64,000 nucleotides of DNA from Terrimonas sp. Lineage in GTDB: Bacteria > Bacteroidota > Bacteroidia > Chitinophagales > Chitinophagaceae. Below the pieces are notes generated by a model. It worked only from the letters and a program-made list of their open reading frames with translations, was not told the DNA's origin and did not search any database. Shown one piece after another: positions 62,728 through 64,000 of this stretch. Location of the stretch: positions 1 to 64,000 of the forward strand of contig NZ_QCZJ01000025.1 of the NCBI RefSeq assembly GCF_003075435.1. Direction: 5' to 3'. Position numbers and translations under genes: made by a program. Numbering within the stretch: the first letter of the stretch is position 1; the number at the start of each line of letters is the position of its first letter.

Positions 62728-62757
62728 AGGCTGTCTCACCCGGGGCAGCCTGTTTTT
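62728..62757 (+). terminator. Intrinsic terminator without an upstream gene
   Basis: AGGCTG (62728-62733) pairs with CAGCCT (62746-62751), followed by GTTTTTATA. The nearest upstream gene ends 585 bases earlier, so the terminator may close a non-coding transcript. Confidence 0.55.
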
Positions 62758-62786
62758 ATAATATTTATTGCCGTTTAATTTCTGCC

Positions 62787-62794
62787 TATATTTG
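62787..62794 (+). promoter_or_regulatory. Putative upstream -7 box of accD
   Basis: TATATTTG matches TAnnTTTG, 104 bases before the accD ATG, with a TTG at 62768-62770 as a possible -33 element. Confidence 0.4.
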
Positions 62795-62841
62795 TTGCCC
62801 AATTGTAACAGGCTCATATAAATTATTGAAAATGACGGGCC

Positions 62842-62849
62842 TATTTTTG
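62842..62849 (+). promoter_or_regulatory. Putative proximal -7 box of accD
   Basis: TATTTTTG matches TAnnTTTG, 49 bases before the ATG at 62899. It may be an alternative or second promoter. Confidence 0.4.
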
Positions 62850-62898
62850 TTAGTATAAAGTAAATTCATTAATCTTGAATTCCAACTTAAGCGCTACA

Positions 62899-63810
62899 AT
62901 GCAACACGAAGAAGATTTTGACGCAAATTTAGCTGGTGAAGATAAAAGTAGTGAGGAAGCCAAAAGCAGATGGTTTAAACGGATAAAAAAAGGTATAACT
63001 ACTTCCACAGCAGAAAAAAAGGAAGCTCCGGACGGCTTGTGGATGAAATGTCCTAACTGTAAATATACCTGCACTGTACTCGAATTAAAGGAGAATCTTT
63101 TTGTTTGTCCAAAGTGTAATTATCATCACCGTATCGGCAGCCATGAATATTTTAATATTCTTTTTGACAACCAGGAGTACGAAGAATTGTTTGATAATGT
63201 ACGGTCAGTAGATTTCCTGCAATTTAAAGATCTTAAGCCTTATAATAAAAGGCTTGAAGAGGCCTATTCAAAAACAGGGCTCAATGACTCCCTTTCTGTT
63301 GGAGCAGGTAAATTACATGGTCACGACCTGGTTATATGCTGTTCCGACTTTAATTTTATCGGCGGCTCATTAGGCAGTGTGATGGGAGAAAAAATTGCTA
63401 AGGCGGTCGACTATGCGATTGAGCATCAATCTCCTTTGATGATCATAAGTAAAAGTGGTGGAGCAAGAATGATGGAAAGTGCTTTTTCTCTTATGCAGTT
63501 AGCTAAAACATCCGGTAAGCTGTCTCAGCTTTCGGATGCCAAACTTCCCTATATATCCCTCTGTACAGATCCAACTTATGGTGGAACAACCGCTTCTTTT
63601 GCTATGCTGGGTGATGTTAATATTGCAGAGCCCGGGGCAATGATAGGATTTGCCGGACCGAGAGTAATTAAAGAAACCATTAAAAAAGATCTTCCTGCCG
63701 GTTTTCAAAGCTCTGAATTCTTAATGGATCATGGGTTCCTCGATTGTATAGTGGACCGCAAAGAACTTAAAGATAAGCTGGCTGCATTGCTTACGCTTTT
63801 TAAATCATAG
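62899..63810 (+). CDS. accD: Acetyl-CoA carboxylase carboxyltransferase subunit beta
   Basis: A 303-residue subunit that transfers the carboxyl group from biotin to acetyl-CoA, the first committed step of fatty acid synthesis. The N-terminal zinc ribbon is CPNCKYTC with a second CPKC pair. The crotonase-like core carries [40 protein letters not shown] and [17 protein letters not shown]. The N-terminal 45 residues are acidic and variable. A TTG at 62875 would add eight residues, but the ATG at 62899 is preferred. The smpB gene follows 20 bases downstream. Confidence 0.95.
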   Translation: MQHEEDFDANLAGEDKSSEEAKSRWFKRIKKGITTSTAEKKEAPDGLWMKCPNCKYTCTVLELKENLFVCPKCNYHHRIGSHEYFNILFDNQEYEELFDNVRSVDFLQFKDLKPYNKRLEEAYSKTGLNDSLSVGAGKLHGHDLVICCSDFNFIGGSLGSVMGEKIAKAVDYAIEHQSPLMIISKSGGARMMESAFSLMQLAKTSGKLSQLSDAKLPYISLCTDPTYGGTTASFAMLGDVNIAEPGAMIGFAGPRVIKETIKKDLPAGFQSSEFLMDHGFLDCIVDRKELKDKLAALLTLFKS

Positions 63811-63830
63811 CCTGCTTTCCGTATTAATGT

Positions 63831-64000
63831 ATGTCTATCAAAAATCGTTCTGCATTTTTTGAGTATTATATTGAAGACAAATATGTCGCCGGGCTTGTAT
63901 TAACCGGCACAGAGGTTAAATCCATACGGGAAGGTAAAGCAAGTTTTAACGACAGCTATTGCTATTTTCATAAAGGGGAGCTTTGGATAAAAAGCCTGCA
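63831..64000 (+). CDS. smpB: SsrA-binding protein SmpB, 5' part only
   Basis: The first 56 codons of a gene cut by the window end. The translated start [20 protein letters not shown] and then [20 protein letters not shown] match the N-terminal beta-barrel of SmpB, which binds tmRNA and guides it to stalled ribosomes in trans-translation. The ATG at 63831 lies 20 bases after the accD stop, so the two are probably co-transcribed. Confidence 0.93.
   Translation, partial: MSIKNRSAFFEYYIEDKYVAGLVLTGTEVKSIREGKASFNDSYCYFHKGELWIKSL

Overview
The window looks like chromosome of a Bacteroidota bacterium, most likely a Chitinophagaceae-type soil or plant-litter organism (lineage is inference). The signs are a SusC/SusD pair, a TonB receptor with an STN domain beside a DUF4249 lipoprotein, many lipoproteins with short Cys lipoboxes, and repeated promoter boxes of the Bacteroidota type TAnnTTTG just upstream of genes. 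No rRNA, tRNA, CRISPR array, phage or insertion sequence was recognised.

Layout. 0.2-0.9 kb: a small VapBC-like toxin-antitoxin pair. 1.1-15.8 kb: a polysaccharide utilisation locus that reads as a complete mannoside pathway: a GntR/HutC regulator, SusC/SusD, a long mannose-6-phosphate isomerase, an MFS sugar transporter, two accessory lipoproteins, a GH92 alpha-mannosidase lipoprotein and a ROK sugar kinase. The same 12-base inverted repeat (ATGT-ACGA-ACAT) lies at the promoters of the regulator and of susC and is probably the operator. 15.9-20.1 kb: a phosphodiesterase-like protein, then a metal-linked operon (small CNGKC protein, MbnP, MbnH di-haem enzyme, Cys-rich outer-membrane protein). 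20.2-28.1 kb: a TonB receptor operon with DUF4249, MG2/plug-like and DUF92 proteins. 28.1-30.4 kb (minus): a propeller plus all-alpha secreted protein.

30.6-34.9 kb: dnaX, pyruvate dehydrogenase E2 and a DUF1080 protein. 34.9-50.3 kb: a divergent capsule/exopolysaccharide locus. The minus arm carries asparagine synthase, a glycosyltransferase, a PglC-like sugar transferase, a PglD-like acetyltransferase and a DegT aminotransferase. The plus arm carries a flippase, glycosyltransferases, a Wza-like export lipoprotein, a Wzc-like kinase, a Wzy-like polymerase and a polysaccharide deacetylase. 50.3-64 kb: mostly housekeeping genes (rlmH, rhomboid protease, tilS, etfBA, bifunctional nuclease, ispE, rocD, lhgO, cystathionine beta-synthase, accD and the start of smpB).

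The most unusual non-coding signal is a class of degenerate arrays of 7-base units in many intergenic gaps. The word differs from gap to gap, but the period of 7 is kept, and in several arrays the second half is the reverse complement of the first, giving long imperfect hairpins. They occur at about 0.1, 2.0, 6.8, 12.1, 30.5, 34.2, 34.9, 54.1, 58.3, 60.7 and 62.4 kb.
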